Source: an uncultured Limosilactobacillus sp.
GTDB taxonomy: Bacteria; Bacillota; Bacilli; Lactobacillales; Lactobacillaceae
Direction of reading: 5' to 3'
Length of the DNA: 64,000 nt
Assembly: GCF_934202705.1 (NCBI RefSeq)
Contig: NZ_CAKPYE010000010.1
Coordinates: forward strand, 1 to 64,000
The stretch's first letter is position 1. Every line of letters starts with the position of its first letter. Under the pieces are notes generated by a model. It was not told where the DNA came from and did no database searches. It saw nothing but the letters and a program-made list of their open reading frames with translations. Positions 16,157-25,893 of the stretch are shown here, in pieces. The translations under genes and the position numbers were made by a program.

Positions 16157-17431
16157 ATGGATGATCAATCAACGGTACCGAATTTGGTGAAGAAATATCA
16201 GCCACTGGCAATTGCGGCGGGTTTTGGCTCGATTTTAGGTTCCGGAATTATTGTGGGCATGTCCGCGACGATAACGGTTTGGCAATTAGGATTACATTTG
16301 ACTAATGGGCAAGTTGGGGTGATTTCTGGATCCTTAACTTTTGTAATCGCCGTCGGTTCATTGTTAGCTGGTTGGGTTACCAAAACGTTTGGACTAGCAC
16401 GGTCTTTTAACTGGATGAACTTTATTTATGCAATTGGTGCGTTAATTTGTGTATGTGCACCAAACTATGTGACATTGCTTGGTGGTGCGATTGTGACTGG
16501 TTTAGCTTCTGGACTTGATTTACCGATTAGCTTAACGATGATTAGTCATGACGCGCCAGATGATCAAACTTCCTCAAAGCTGGTAGCTTCGACACAAATT
16601 TTCTGGCAAGTCGGTGTCTTTGCTTCTTACGGAGCGGCATTTATTGTTTCGAAAATGGCTGGAGCAAGTGGTGCACGAGTGGTCTTTGCCTGCTTGGCCA
16701 TCTTTGCATTGATTATTTGGGCATGGCGAACCTTCTCGAAGAAATTTAAGATTTTCCACGCTGAAGGTGATCAACGGCAGAAAGCGCAACAACATGGGCA
16801 AACGGATGTCGCAAAAATTTCCGTTAAGGAAGTCTTATTTGGCAAAAAGCGGTCAATGTACTTACGGATGTTTATTTGTATTATCGTCTTTTATTGTTGC
16901 TGGAATATTTTGGCAAATACGTTTGGTCAATTTCAGACCTTTATGTTAGTGCAAGCGCACGCTAGTCAAACCTTTGCTACGGGGGCTGGATTAGTCTTGA
17001 ACTTTATTTCTTTGTTTGCTGCAATGGCATTTGCAAAAGCTGCTGGTTCACCATCACGAAACAAGTTCTATGTGATCGGGATGATTATTCAGTTTGTTGG
17101 CATGTTTTCGCTAGTAGTTCTTCGTCATGACCTCTGGCCAATTGTAATTGCGATTGGAATTACCAGTATTGGCAGCAACATTGCGGGTGAAGCGATCTAC
17201 AAAGTTTGGACGCAAGAAGCCTTCCCGGTGGCGGTTCGTTCTTCGATTCAAGGATTCATTGGCGGTTTCTCACGATTCCTGTGCGGAGTTTTCGCGTTTG
17301 TGACGCCGGTGCTGGTTGTCCAATCAGTAATTAAGAAAACAATGGTTGGTTTCTCAATCATGATTTTAGTTGCTTTTGCATTTGGTCTGGCGATGATCCG
17401 TTTGGAAAAGCATTACAAGATTGGTCAATAG
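16157..17431 (+). CDS. MFS transporter, probable glycoside importer (1)
   Basis: The 424-residue membrane protein has about 12 predicted helices in two halves, with a charged central loop near residues 195-225. LAGWVTKTFGLARS near residue 75 corresponds to the MFS loop 2-3 motif. It is the first gene of the operon, 12 bases before the rhamnosidase gene. The substrate is inferred from context to be a rhamnosyl glycoside or its product. A second, clearly different MFS protein lies on the other side of the rhamnosidase. Confidence 0.8.
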   Translation: MDDQSTVPNLVKKYQPLAIAAGFGSILGSGIIVGMSATITVWQLGLHLTNGQVGVISGSLTFVIAVGSLLAGWVTKTFGLARSFNWMNFIYAIGALICVCAPNYVTLLGGAIVTGLASGLDLPISLTMISHDAPDDQTSSKLVASTQIFWQVGVFASYGAAFIVSKMAGASGARVVFACLAIFALIIWAWRTFSKKFKIFHAEGDQRQKAQQHGQTDVAKISVKEVLFGKKRSMYLRMFICIIVFYCCWNILANTFGQFQTFMLVQAHASQTFATGAGLVLNFISLFAAMAFAKAAGSPSRNKFYVIGMIIQFVGMFSLVVLRHDLWPIVIAIGITSIGSNIAGEAIYKVWTQEAFPVAVRSSIQGFIGGFSRFLCGVFAFVTPVLVVQSVIKKTMVGFSIMILVAFAFGLAMIRLEKHYKIGQ

Positions 17432-17443
17432 GGGTGATTTACA

Positions 17444-19021
17444 ATGGCTTTTAAATTTCAGATTAATCAAGGACTGCAGTTTAACCATGATCAAAAACTG
17501 CTTCACAAGGCCGATGAAAATCTTCCAGAAACCAAGATCAACGTTGTGAAGGGGAAACGGCTAGTAGAACTGGTTAAAGATCCCGAAAAATTAGAACAAG
17601 TGGGGATCAAAAACGTTGGGACGATGGAAGATTTAGCACAACTAAAGATGACCCGTGGCAGTAAAATAATTATTGATTTTGGCCGCCATGTTGTGGGAAA
17701 GTTTAACGTTCAGATTGAACACGCTGGTTCACCAATGGATGCACCGCTAGCCTTTCGAATTCGTTTTGCAGAAATGCCCAATGAGTTGGCTCACCAATCA
17801 AGCGAGTATGATGGCTGGCTGAGCAAGTCCTGGATTCAGGAAGAAACTATTCACTTAGATCAATTACCAGCCGATTTACATTTACCACGACGGTATAGTT
17901 TCCGTTATGTAGAAATTAGTGTGATTGATACGTCGCCAAAGTGGTTCGCGCTCTTTTCAAATCCAGAAGTGACAGCCCAAAGTACGGTTGAGCAACCGGT
18001 GAAGGATGCTCCACAAACTGGTGATTCTGAACTAGATCAGATTTATCAAGTCGGGGTCGCGACGCTCCATGAATGTATGCAAGACGTTTTTGAGGACGGC
18101 CCGAAGCGTGACCGACGTCTTTGGCTTGGCGATTTGAGGCTACAAGCATTAGCGAATTACGCCAGCTTTGATGATGTTCAATTGGTCAAACGATGTCTCT
18201 ACTTATTTGGTGCCATGACGACGGCGGATGGTGTCATCAGCGCGAACGTCTTTACAAATCAGCAGTATGTTCCGGACGATACCTTTATGTATGACTACAG
18301 TCTCTTCTTTATTTCAACATTGGATGATTTAGAGCAACATCATCCAGATGAAGAAATCTTGCAAGATCTTTATCCAATCGCCAAGAAGCAGTGGCAATCA
18401 ACTGAACAATATATTGACGATCAGGGAAAAGTTAGGACAAACGATGACTATCCAGTCTTTGTAGATTGGTCGAACGAATTTGATAAGACGACTTGTGCCC
18501 AAGCAATTACCATTTACGCTCTTCGTCAATTGATTGATTTAGGGAAACGAATTGGTGATGATTCGGCAGTGAGTGACTATGAAACGTTGCTGACGAAATT
18601 AGTCGCCTATGCCAAAACGTTGTTTGACGCTGATCAAGGCTTCTTTGTTTCTGGTGATCATCAGGAAGTCAATGTGGCATCACAAGTCTGGATGGTGCTT
18701 GCTAAAGTCCTTGATGATGACCAAAACCAGCAATTGATGAAGCGAGTGGTTAATCAGTTATTCCCAATTCAGGGGATTGCAACGCCGTATATGTATCATC
18801 ACGTTACGCAAGCCCTATTTGAAGCGGGTCTGAAGGATGATGCAGTTCAATTAATTAAGGACTATTGGGGCAAGATGGTTCAACTGGGCGCCGATACTTA
18901 CTGGGAAGCCTTTGAACCGGACAAGCCAGATTATTCTCCATATGGGAGTCCGATCGTAAATAGTTATTGCCACGCGTGGAGCTGCACGCCAGTTTACCTA
19001 TTGCAAAAGTATTGTCGGTAA
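17444..19021 (+). CDS. GH78-type alpha-L-rhamnosidase
   Basis: The 525-residue protein resembles GH78 rhamnosidases of lactobacilli. The block EDGPKRDRRLWLGDLR near residues 215-230 carries the acidic residues of the catalytic (alpha/alpha)6 barrel. The C-terminal region YWEAFEPDKPDYSPYGSP near 485 is also typical. The N-terminal about 200 residues form beta-rich domains. It has no signal peptide, so the substrate must be imported. It is flanked by two MFS transporters, and terminal rhamnose of plant glycosides is the expected target. No rhamnose kinase, isomerase or aldolase genes lie nearby, so the rhamnose may not be catabolised from this locus. Confidence 0.82.
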   Translation: MAFKFQINQGLQFNHDQKLLHKADENLPETKINVVKGKRLVELVKDPEKLEQVGIKNVGTMEDLAQLKMTRGSKIIIDFGRHVVGKFNVQIEHAGSPMDAPLAFRIRFAEMPNELAHQSSEYDGWLSKSWIQEETIHLDQLPADLHLPRRYSFRYVEISVIDTSPKWFALFSNPEVTAQSTVEQPVKDAPQTGDSELDQIYQVGVATLHECMQDVFEDGPKRDRRLWLGDLRLQALANYASFDDVQLVKRCLYLFGAMTTADGVISANVFTNQQYVPDDTFMYDYSLFFISTLDDLEQHHPDEEILQDLYPIAKKQWQSTEQYIDDQGKVRTNDDYPVFVDWSNEFDKTTCAQAITIYALRQLIDLGKRIGDDSAVSDYETLLTKLVAYAKTLFDADQGFFVSGDHQEVNVASQVWMVLAKVLDDDQNQQLMKRVVNQLFPIQGIATPYMYHHVTQALFEAGLKDDAVQLIKDYWGKMVQLGADTYWEAFEPDKPDYSPYGSPIVNSYCHAWSCTPVYLLQKYCR

Positions 19022-19037
19022 AAGGAAGGTGATTTAA

Positions 19038-20243
19038 ATGCCACAACGCATTAGTAGGGGGCACGAATGGCTAATCATTTTGGCACTCCTCTCGTTAAAT
19101 ATCGTTGAGCAGGCGGCCAGTGTCGTTAATGCAACCATTCCCGGGATGGCGAAATCATTTCCTGCACAATCGTTGGTGCACATTGAATTAGTCGCCACCG
19201 TAGTTTCGGTATTTGTGACTATCTTTGTTTTAATCAGTGGAGCGGTGGTTAGACAAATTGGTCAAAAACAGACGGCGATCCTGGGACTTTTAATTGCGAC
19301 GATTTCTTCAGTCGTTCCGGCAATGGCAAACAACTTTACCGTGGTGCTCGTTAGTCGAGCAGTTTTCGGAATTGGAATTGGTCTAGCTAATCCACTAGCG
19401 ATTAGTATGATTGGGGTCTTTTTTACTGGTGAACGCCGAGCACGCTTAATGGGCTGGCGGTCAGCGGTTGCTGGAATTGGGACTGCCATTATGACCTATG
19501 TTGCTGGTAAATTGTTGCTTTTTGGCTGGCACCAAGCATATTGGGTGTACTTGCTATTCTTGCCCACCTTACTTCTTTTCGTCTTTTTCGTTCCTGATCC
19601 GGAGAAAGTCGGGTTAGTTACTCTAAAGCCTAAGGATGAAGGCTGGCAAGCGACGACGAACCAAGCGATGGGTAAAAATCCGTCTGGATTAATCATTATG
19701 TATGCCGTTCTAATTTTCTTGTTGCTAGTGTTGACGATGGTCTTTGCGGTCAAGTTACCAACGTTCTTTGTTCAATCAGGAATTGGTAGTGCGACGCAGG
19801 CCAGCACGACTTGGTCAATCGTGAACGTTACAACCGTGATTGGTGGCTTTATCTTTGGCCCGGTTTATAAAAAACTCGGGAAGTATGTATTGCCGCTTAG
19901 TCTTGTATTAGGCGGACTATGTATCTTTCTGATTGGAATCAGTCATTCAGTTCTGATGGTCCAAGTGATTGCTGGGATTTCTGGAATTGCCAGTTCCTTA
20001 GCCATTCCGTATATTTTCGAACGCGTCAGTGAAGTTTCTAGTTCACAGCGAGCACCTTTCTATACATCAATCGTGTTAGTTGGTTCGAATTTAGGATCAT
20101 TCCTTTCGCCATATGCTGGCGAAATCTTGGGAACAACTGCCAAAGCGACGATTATTCATGCTGGAATTTGTGAAATTGTTTTAGCGATTATTATTCTGGT
20201 GGCGGTCTTATTCATGAAAAAGTCACCACAAACAATGGAATAA
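19038..20243 (+). CDS. MFS transporter, probable glycoside importer (2)
   Basis: The 401-residue protein has about 12 hydrophobic segments and an MFS motif region near residues 70-85. GIGIGLANPLAISMIGVFF near 110 fits helix 4. It starts 16 bases after the rhamnosidase gene and ends the operon at a terminator. It shows little obvious similarity to the first MFS protein, so the two may take different substrates, such as an intact glycoside and a disaccharide, or one may export a product. This is inference. Confidence 0.8.
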   Translation: MPQRISRGHEWLIILALLSLNIVEQAASVVNATIPGMAKSFPAQSLVHIELVATVVSVFVTIFVLISGAVVRQIGQKQTAILGLLIATISSVVPAMANNFTVVLVSRAVFGIGIGLANPLAISMIGVFFTGERRARLMGWRSAVAGIGTAIMTYVAGKLLLFGWHQAYWVYLLFLPTLLLFVFFVPDPEKVGLVTLKPKDEGWQATTNQAMGKNPSGLIIMYAVLIFLLLVLTMVFAVKLPTFFVQSGIGSATQASTTWSIVNVTTVIGGFIFGPVYKKLGKYVLPLSLVLGGLCIFLIGISHSVLMVQVIAGISGIASSLAIPYIFERVSEVSSSQRAPFYTSIVLVGSNLGSFLSPYAGEILGTTAKATIIHAGICEIVLAIIILVAVLFMKKSPQTME

Positions 20244-20256
20244 AATTATTAGGTTG

Positions 20257-20286
20257 AAGTCGTTAGTTAAAAACTAGCGGCTTTAT
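20257..20286 (+). terminator. Terminator of the rhamnosidase operon
   Basis: AAGTCGTTAGTT pairs with AACTAGCGGCTT, including G-U pairs, with a short A loop and a T-rich tail. Confidence 0.75.
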
Positions 20287-20342
20287 TTATTCCGTAAATT
20301 CAAAGGTGGTAAAATAAAACCATGATGAAAGGGGAGAAAGTA

Positions 20343-21035
20343 ATGGCAACTTTAGTAATGGTTCGGCATGGGCAGAGTCAAGCAAATCTCGATAACGTGT
20401 TTACGGGATGGAGTGACTCACCTTTAACAACGAAGGGACTTGCTCAGGGACACCAAGTTGGCCGTGAATTGTGCAAAGCTGGTTACCGATTTAATGATGT
20501 GTACACGTCATATATGCGACGCTCAATTATGACTGCCAATATCATCTTAGACGAAATTGACCAGCTTTATTTACCGATCCACAAAACGTGGCGCCTGAAT
20601 GAACGTCATTATGGGGCGTTAAGTGGCCAAAATAAGGCTGTGGTGAAACGCCAAGTGGGCGCTGAACAATTGCACCGATGGCGACGCGGCTATACTGAAG
20701 TTCCACCCCGTCTTACTAAACGTCAACACGAACGTCGGTATGACCGATTGGGGGTACAGGAGCCACTAAGCGAGAGTCTCCAAATGACTTTAGAACGGAT
20801 TTTGCCATACTGGCAGGATCGGATTGCTCCCCGACTATTAGACCAGAAAAATCAATTGATCGTTGCCCACGGAAGCTCGCTTCGGGCGTTAGTCAAGTAC
20901 ATTGAGCAGATCCCCGATGATCAAATTGATCAGGTGGAAGTTCCCAATGGTCAGCCGATTGTTTACCAATTTGATGACCAGTTACACCTATTAAATAAGA
21001 AAATTTTAAAGGAGAACGAAAATGCCAATTCATGA
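20343..21035 (+). CDS. 2,3-bisphosphoglycerate-dependent phosphoglycerate mutase-like protein
   Basis: The 230-residue histidine phosphatase-superfamily protein has the phospho-acceptor VRHGQSQANLDNVFTGW at the N terminus, LNERHYGALSGQNK with the catalytic Glu near residue 88, and the second His in VAHGSSLRAL near 184. It interconverts 3- and 2-phosphoglycerate if it is a true GpmA. The region after WRRGY is shorter and more basic than in classical GpmA, so it may be a second mutase with another role. ATG 20343 has GGGGAG six bases upstream. Its end overlaps the esterase gene by 14 bases. Confidence 0.8.
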   Translation: MATLVMVRHGQSQANLDNVFTGWSDSPLTTKGLAQGHQVGRELCKAGYRFNDVYTSYMRRSIMTANIILDEIDQLYLPIHKTWRLNERHYGALSGQNKAVVKRQVGAEQLHRWRRGYTEVPPRLTKRQHERRYDRLGVQEPLSESLQMTLERILPYWQDRIAPRLLDQKNQLIVAHGSSLRALVKYIEQIPDDQIDQVEVPNGQPIVYQFDDQLHLLNKKILKENENANS

Positions 21036-21912
21036 GATTGAAAACAACCCCACGATGAAGGGTCAGGTACGGCTCATTGAAAATGTTGTGTACTCTGCTG
21101 TAGATGGTGAAGCAGTTAAGATGGACGTGTTAGCACCGTGGTCACAACGCTATGACTACCTAACAAGTAAGCCACGACCACTGATTGTTTTTGTTCAAGG
21201 CAGTTCTTGGCGTTTACCAACAATGGGTGAAGAAATCCCACAATTAGTTCAGTTCGTAAAGGCAGGCTACGTGGTTGCAACGGTGCAACATCGGAATTCA
21301 TTGGATGGGCATCCCTTCCCAGCCTTTTTGGAGGATGTTAAAACCGCTATTCGGTATCTACGGACGAACGCTCATAAGTATTCTATTGATCCACAGCGGG
21401 TTGCCATTTGGGGAACCTCATCAGGAGCGAACGCGGCGTTGCTTGTGGGCCTCACATCAGATGATCCACGCTACAAAACTACTGAATACGCGGATCAATC
21501 TGATGCAGTCAACGCGGTGGTCAGTTGCTTTGCACCAACGGATGTTCTGGATACGTTCAACAGTACCAATCAAATGCCCGGTGCTGATATTTTACAATTG
21601 TCGCTATTTGGCAGTGATCCAACGAAGTGGGATCAGCTCAAGCGGCAAATGAGCCCGCTGTACCAGATCAAAGATGGGGCTAGTTATCCACCTTTCTTAT
21701 TAATGCATGGCGATGCTGACCAAGTGGTGCCATACCACCAAATGGAAGATATGTACCAAGCATTAAATAATCATGGCACAAAAGTTGAAGCATACCGGGT
21801 CAAGGGGGCCAATCATGAACGCGACTTCTGGAGCCAGAAGATTTATGATTTGGTCAAGAAATTCTTGGCACCAGTCGAGCATCCTGAGCAAGAGAACGAG
21901 GAGGATTTTTAA
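21022..21912 (+). CDS. Alpha/beta hydrolase (esterase-like)
   Basis: The 296-residue alpha/beta hydrolase carries the nucleophile elbow GTSSG near residue 133, the acid in HGDADQVVPY near 233 and the His of GANHERDFW near 265. The oxyanion region reads VFVQGSSW, where many related esterases have HGGxW. It has no signal peptide. It overlaps gpm by 14 bases and pepN by one base, so the three are one operon. A carboxylesterase or peptidase-like role is likely, but the substrate cannot be told. Confidence 0.8.
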   Translation: MPIHEIENNPTMKGQVRLIENVVYSAVDGEAVKMDVLAPWSQRYDYLTSKPRPLIVFVQGSSWRLPTMGEEIPQLVQFVKAGYVVATVQHRNSLDGHPFPAFLEDVKTAIRYLRTNAHKYSIDPQRVAIWGTSSGANAALLVGLTSDDPRYKTTEYADQSDAVNAVVSCFAPTDVLDTFNSTNQMPGADILQLSLFGSDPTKWDQLKRQMSPLYQIKDGASYPPFLLMHGDADQVVPYHQMEDMYQALNNHGTKVEAYRVKGANHERDFWSQKIYDLVKKFLAPVEHPEQENEEDF

Positions 21913-24437
21913 TGAGTAAACGATTATTAGATGATTTTGTCCCAAGTAACTATCAAGTGTTTTTGAACATTGATCGACAGGCTAAGGCAATCCAAGGGAT
22001 AACTACAATCACTGGAACTGCTAAGCATCAACAGATTGCAGTTAATCAAAAATTCTTAAACGTGGACCAAGTTGAATTAGATGGTCAACCACTATCCTTT
22101 GAAGTTAATAATGACGCTGAAACGGTGATAATTGACTTGCCGACCACGGGTAAAGTTACCTTTAAGATTACCTACCATGCGACATTAACGGACACGATGA
22201 TGGGGATCTACCCGTCATACTACCAAGTTGACGGGGAGCAGAAAGAATTAATTGGTACCCAGTTTGAAACGACTGCAGCTCGGCAAGCCTTCCCATGTGT
22301 CGACGAGCCAGCAGCCAAGGCAACTTTTGATTTATCCATTAAATATGATGAACAACCAGGCGAAACCATTATTGCCAATATGCCCGAAGACAAGTGTGAA
22401 GCAGGAATTCACTACTTCAAACGGACAGTTAAAATGTCGACCTATTTAGTGGCGTTTGCTTTCGGTGATATGCAAAAGAAGTTAACGACCACCAAGAGTG
22501 GGGTTCAAGTCGGCGTATTTGCCACTAAAGCGCACCAACCTAAAGAACTAGATTTTGCTCTCGACATTGCTAAACGTGCGATCGAATTTTATGAGGAGTT
22601 CTATCAAACACCATACCCGTTGGACCATTCATGGCAATTAGCTTTACCGGACTTTTCGGCTGGAGCCATGGAAAACTGGGGGTTAGTTACTTATCGTGAA
22701 GCCTACTTATTGCTCGACCCTGATAACACTACGCTAGATAATAAAGAATTAGTGGCGACGGTTATCACCCACGAACTGGCTCACCAATGGTTTGGTGATT
22801 TGGTTACGATGAACTGGTGGGATGATCTCTGGTTAAACGAGAGTTTTGCTAACATGATGGAATACCTGTCGGTCGATGCCATTCACCCAGAATGGAAGAT
22901 TTGGGAAATGTTCCAAACATCGGAAGTTCCAATGGCTTTGCAACGGGATGCCACGGATGGTGTACAATCAGTGCACGTTGATGTAGAAAGCCCGGCGGAA
23001 ATTGATTCGATTTTTGATGGGGCAATTGTTTACGCCAAGGGTTCGCGAATGTTGGTCATGGTTCGCTCACTGCTTGGCGATGAGGCCTTAAGAAGGGGCT
23101 TGAAGCAATACTTCATTGATCATCAGTATGGTAATGCTAAGGGTGATGACCTCTGGGATGCCTTAGGTCAGGCTTCTGGAATGAAAATCGGTGAAATCAT
23201 GCATTCTTGGTTGAACCAACCGGGTTACCCAGTCGTGAGTGCTTCAATTGTGGATGGCCATTTGAAACTGCACCAACAACAGTTCTTCATTGGTGCTGGG
23301 CAGGATCAAGGTCGGCTATGGAAGATTCCGTTGAACGCTAATTATGATGCTGCTCCGGAAATTATGGGTGAGGCTGACTTGGATCTCGGTGACTACCAAC
23401 AATTACGGGCAACGAATGGTAAACCGTTCCGTTTAAATGTCGGCAACAATTCTCATTTCATCGTGAAGTATGATGAAACATTATTGAACGATTTGCTTGA
23501 GCACGTGGATGATTTGGATAACATTACGCAACTGCAATTATTGCAAGACCTCCGACTATTAGCTGAAGGCCGCCAAGTAACATTCGCTTCATTGGTACCA
23601 CTTCTTCATCGCTTCAACAATAGTCATTCATCCATTGTGAATACGGTGCTTTATCAGATTGCCAACGCCCTCAAGAAATTTGTTGAACCGGGGACAGTAA
23701 TGGAAGACAATTTACGAAAGTTCTTTAACCAGCTTAGTCAACAGCAGGTTGAACGTCTAGGCTGGCAGCCAATTGCTGGTGAAAGTAATGACGATCAATT
23801 AACCCGACCGATTGTTTTAGGGGCGGCACTTTATGGTAAGAACCAAACAGCTATTCAAAAGGCACATGAATTATTTACTTCAGTTCAAAACTTTGCTGAA
23901 TTACCGGCAGCTGTCCGTCCGGCAATCCTAAGAAATGAAGCTGAGAATTATGGGACAGCGGAACTTTTTGACCGCTTTTGTAATGGTTACCAGACTGCAA
24001 CGGATCCAAGCTTAAAGCAAGACTTGTGCTTTGCTACAACCAAGTTTACCGAGCCTGAACTCCTGAAACGTTTAGTTGCTAACTTCGAGGATGCGGGCTT
24101 CATTAAACCACAAGACTTACGAGCTTGGTATCGTGGCGTGCTAGCAAATAGTGCGGGGCAACAATTAGCTTGGGATTGGATTCGGAATGACTGGTCCTGG
24201 CTTGAAGCCACGGTTGGTGGCGATATGGAGTTTGCCACCTTCATCACGGTTACGGCTGGGGTATTCCATACGGCAACACGGTTAGCAGAATTCAAAGAAT
24301 TCTTCGAACCGAAACTGTCGACACCAGGATTAACGAGAGAGATCAAGATGGATACTGGTGTGATTACCAGTCGAGCTGCTCTGGTTGAACATGAAAAGAA
24401 TGGCGTGAATGCCGCAATTGCAAAGCAAGTGCAGTAA
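21912..24437 (+). CDS. pepN: Aminopeptidase N (M1 family)
   Basis: This 841-residue cytoplasmic metallo-aminopeptidase removes N-terminal residues from peptides taken up by the cell. GAMENWG lies near 251-257, and the zinc site HELAH near 288 is followed by the Glu in NESFANMMEY. The ERAP1-like C-terminal helical domain is complete. The length matches lactobacillus PepN (about 845). The start ATG overlaps the esterase stop (TAATG). A bidirectional terminator separates it from convergent pepC. Confidence 0.96.
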   Translation: MSKRLLDDFVPSNYQVFLNIDRQAKAIQGITTITGTAKHQQIAVNQKFLNVDQVELDGQPLSFEVNNDAETVIIDLPTTGKVTFKITYHATLTDTMMGIYPSYYQVDGEQKELIGTQFETTAARQAFPCVDEPAAKATFDLSIKYDEQPGETIIANMPEDKCEAGIHYFKRTVKMSTYLVAFAFGDMQKKLTTTKSGVQVGVFATKAHQPKELDFALDIAKRAIEFYEEFYQTPYPLDHSWQLALPDFSAGAMENWGLVTYREAYLLLDPDNTTLDNKELVATVITHELAHQWFGDLVTMNWWDDLWLNESFANMMEYLSVDAIHPEWKIWEMFQTSEVPMALQRDATDGVQSVHVDVESPAEIDSIFDGAIVYAKGSRMLVMVRSLLGDEALRRGLKQYFIDHQYGNAKGDDLWDALGQASGMKIGEIMHSWLNQPGYPVVSASIVDGHLKLHQQQFFIGAGQDQGRLWKIPLNANYDAAPEIMGEADLDLGDYQQLRATNGKPFRLNVGNNSHFIVKYDETLLNDLLEHVDDLDNITQLQLLQDLRLLAEGRQVTFASLVPLLHRFNNSHSSIVNTVLYQIANALKKFVEPGTVMEDNLRKFFNQLSQQQVERLGWQPIAGESNDDQLTRPIVLGAALYGKNQTAIQKAHELFTSVQNFAELPAAVRPAILRNEAENYGTAELFDRFCNGYQTATDPSLKQDLCFATTKFTEPELLKRLVANFEDAGFIKPQDLRAWYRGVLANSAGQQLAWDWIRNDWSWLEATVGGDMEFATFITVTAGVFHTATRLAEFKEFFEPKLSTPGLTREIKMDTGVITSRAALVEHEKNGVNAAIAKQVQ

Positions 24438-24453
24438 TTAAGTTCCAGATGAA

Positions 24454-24484
24454 AAAGGCGACCAGCTTTTTGCTGGTCGCCTTT
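24454..24484. terminator. Bidirectional terminator between pepN and pepC
   Basis: A 13-bp stem AAAGGCGACCAGC/GCTGGTCGCCTTT with a five-T loop has T-rich flanks usable on both strands. Confidence 0.88.
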
Positions 24485-24497
24485 AGTTATGTCCTGC

Positions 24498-25835
24498 TTA
24501 GGCTAAAGTACCCATTGGGTCCCATGGCTTTAGCACAATTGGTTTTTGAGCAGCGGCTTTCTTAAGCTCGTCGCTAAGGTATTTTTTATTAATCACGATT
24601 TGGTAACAGTATTGATCCATCCAGGCGTCGCTCATAACAAAGTAGCCCTTTGTACCAACCTTAAGCCCCCATGAATTTTCAACCTTCCACTTAGTAGGTT
24701 GATCATTCACGAGGTCCACACCCGTGAGCACCATCGCATGATCCATCATGCTTTCACCATAGTCAAGGGCTTCCGCTTTAGTCATAGTTAACTCCGTATC
24801 AAAAAGCTGTTCGTAATTGTAAGTATTCAGTGCCATCAATCCGTGTTTAGTATTAGAATACTTAACCACATCAGAGCCAAACCAAACGCTTTCGCCGCCT
24901 TTGAGTTGGTTAATTGCTAGTTGTTTAAAGTCGTCCATTGACAGGTTTAAGTGCTTAACTTGGCGTCCGCCAACGACATTGCCAAGCATTTCAATCGTGT
25001 AGGTCTTACGATATGCTTTATCAGCAGTGGGTGCTTGAATGATTGAAATATAATCGTCAAGGTTCCATCCGACATACTTCTTAAAGAAGTCTTGTGGGGT
25101 TAAATCAGCATCGTGATGGTATTCTTTGTCCTTTTTGGTACGGTATTCAAAGTCAAATTTCGTGACGGGTTCCCCAAAAGCATATGCGAGCATCCGATAA
25201 ACGTTGTTGAGCATTTGTTTCCGAATTGCATTGATTTCATCATTTACTGTTTGATCTTGGACAAGCTTTCGTAAAACCACCGCATCGTGACGAAGTTGGT
25301 TGTTCAAGACAGCGTTGATTTCATTTGAACGGCTGGAATTATATGATTCTGGCATGGCGGACTTCGGAACAACTCCGTACTTTTCAATCAGGGCGCATAA
25401 CATGTCCCATTGACCACCATCTTGTTGGGGTGTTTCTAGCAGCCAAGCTACTTTTCGATCGCCCAGTGGTAAGTTGGCAGTGTTAATGATATTTTCGTAG
25501 AACCAGTTGGCTTTTTCAAATTTATCCCAGAAGAAAGCGTAAGATTGTGACAATTCAAAATTATCTGGAAGGTTGAATTTTTGTTGCATTTCATGACGCA
25601 TCGTATTTAACGCTGCAAACATCCAGCATCGACCAGACTGTTTTTGATCGGCCACGTCACCGGTCGCCAAATCAATGGAAAAAACCGGGGCATCATCAGC
25701 AATGGAATGCCAATTGAAACTGGCAGCGCGCACTCCATTAGTGGTCACCGCATTTTCTAAAACTTGGGCGTTTGGCCGGTTGTGATAATCTTGGGCAAAA
25801 TCTTGAAGATCATTGTTAGTAATGGTAAAACTCAC
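24498..25835 (-). CDS. pepC: Aminopeptidase C (C1B, bleomycin hydrolase family)
   Basis: This 445-residue cysteine aminopeptidase is cytoplasmic. The catalytic Cys70 lies in QSGRCWMFAA, the His in MDHAMVLTG near 362, and the Asn in VENSWGLKVG near 385. It works with PepN on imported peptides. The start is GTG, with GGAGTGAT upstream. A minus-strand TATAAT lies in the gap to the acetyltransferase gene, within an inverted repeat (25875-25893), so pepC likely has its own promoter. Confidence 0.96.
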   Translation of the reverse strand: MSFTITNNDLQDFAQDYHNRPNAQVLENAVTTNGVRAASFNWHSIADDAPVFSIDLATGDVADQKQSGRCWMFAALNTMRHEMQQKFNLPDNFELSQSYAFFWDKFEKANWFYENIINTANLPLGDRKVAWLLETPQQDGGQWDMLCALIEKYGVVPKSAMPESYNSSRSNEINAVLNNQLRHDAVVLRKLVQDQTVNDEINAIRKQMLNNVYRMLAYAFGEPVTKFDFEYRTKKDKEYHHDADLTPQDFFKKYVGWNLDDYISIIQAPTADKAYRKTYTIEMLGNVVGGRQVKHLNLSMDDFKQLAINQLKGGESVWFGSDVVKYSNTKHGLMALNTYNYEQLFDTELTMTKAEALDYGESMMDHAMVLTGVDLVNDQPTKWKVENSWGLKVGTKGYFVMSDAWMDQYCYQIVINKKYLSDELKKAAAQKPIVLKPWDPMGTLA

Positions 25836-25874
25836 AAAAAATCACTCCTTTAAAAGATATTGGTTACCATTATA

Positions 25875-25893
25875 CCGTATTTAATTAATACGG
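25875..25893. repeat. Inverted repeat upstream of pepC
   Basis: CCGTATT (25875-25881) and AATACGG (25887-25893) form a perfect inverted repeat with a five-base spacer. It overlaps the stop of the acetyltransferase gene and abuts the pepC -10 TATAAT on the minus strand. It could be an operator or a weak RNA hairpin. Confidence 0.5.

Noticed and set aside
23987..24346. 119-residue minus-strand frame inside pepN
   Set aside because: Antisense shadow of a complete, conserved gene with no ribosome-binding site.
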